From assembly GCA_024275975.1 (NCBI GenBank), contig JAJRYC010000004.1, forward strand, positions 17,837 to 81,836: 64,000 bases of DNA, written 5' to 3'. The position numbers and the translations under genes are program-made. Origin of the DNA: Nitrospirota bacterium. Its GTDB lineage: Bacteria; Nitrospirota; Thermodesulfovibrionia; Thermodesulfovibrionales; UBA6898. The notes beneath the pieces were generated by a model. It saw nothing but the letters and a program-made list of their open reading frames with translations, was not told the origin of the DNA and searched no databases. Shown piece after piece: positions 63,948 through 64,000 of the stretch. How positions within the stretch are numbered: the first letter of the stretch is position 1; the number at the start of each line of letters is the position of its first letter.

Positions 63948-64000
63948 AACGGATTATAATATATATTCACACGGATTTGATTGTCAACAACCCATTATTG

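Overview
The window is a bacterial chromosome segment with three parts: an A+T-rich accessory region (about 1-24 kb), a short mixed region (24-28 kb), and ordinary housekeeping genes (28-64 kb). LolA, Lgt and LspA indicate a Gram-negative (diderm) cell. The archaeal-type phosphoglycerate mutase, DUF3786, DUF1385, the TIGR03960-type radical SAM protein and the many PAS/GAF kinases and roadblock regulators would suit Nitrospirota or Desulfobacterota-like lineages. That placement is inference only.

The accessory region opens with toxin-antitoxin genes and remnants (HEPN, TumE-like fragment, HicBA), several families of dispersed and tandem repeats, and a small CRISPR array (1139-1510; 36-bp repeat, 5 spacers). 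A type III-D effector operon follows (4323-14327): an HD-less Cas10 with an intact GGDD motif, several Cas7/RAMP subunits, Csx10, a Cas11-like small subunit, Csx19, a TIGR03986-type RAMP and Cas6. Inserted between the effector subunits and cas6 is a translationally coupled pair: a stand-alone CARF protein and a four-helix membrane protein. These are candidates for a cyclic-oligoadenylate sensor with a membrane effector. Next come a second CRISPR array (14557-16590; 35-bp repeat, 28 spacers, one of them duplicated) and an adaptation module of reverse transcriptase-Cas1 fusion plus two different Cas2 genes, which suggests spacer capture from RNA. Downstream is a tight operon of a TraD/VirD4-like ATPase, a divergent sigma factor and a HEAT-repeat protein.

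The mixed region holds a XRE-type regulator, a large PKD lipoprotein and a second small toxin-antitoxin-like pair. The housekeeping part carries rnj, uppP-ftsK-lolA, tsaD, the opposite-strand ileS-lspA-lgt operon, apgM, a TatD/radical SAM fusion, two-component genes, the hisS-divIVA-yggT-proC-yggS cluster, rpmE, prfA-prmC, murA, a histidine kinase/NtrC pair, a REC-DUF4388-roadblock protein and a tRNA-Leu.

An important caveat runs through the window. Five genes contain in-frame TAG/TAA codons inside conserved motifs (rnj, hisS, murA, an NtrC-type regulator, a HAMP kinase), and at least four more have one-base frameshifts, mostly in homopolymers (ileS, lgt, a toxin-like gene, an unknown gene near the end). 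Several of these genes are essential, so consensus sequence errors are the simplest explanation. I annotated the full-length genes across these lesions.
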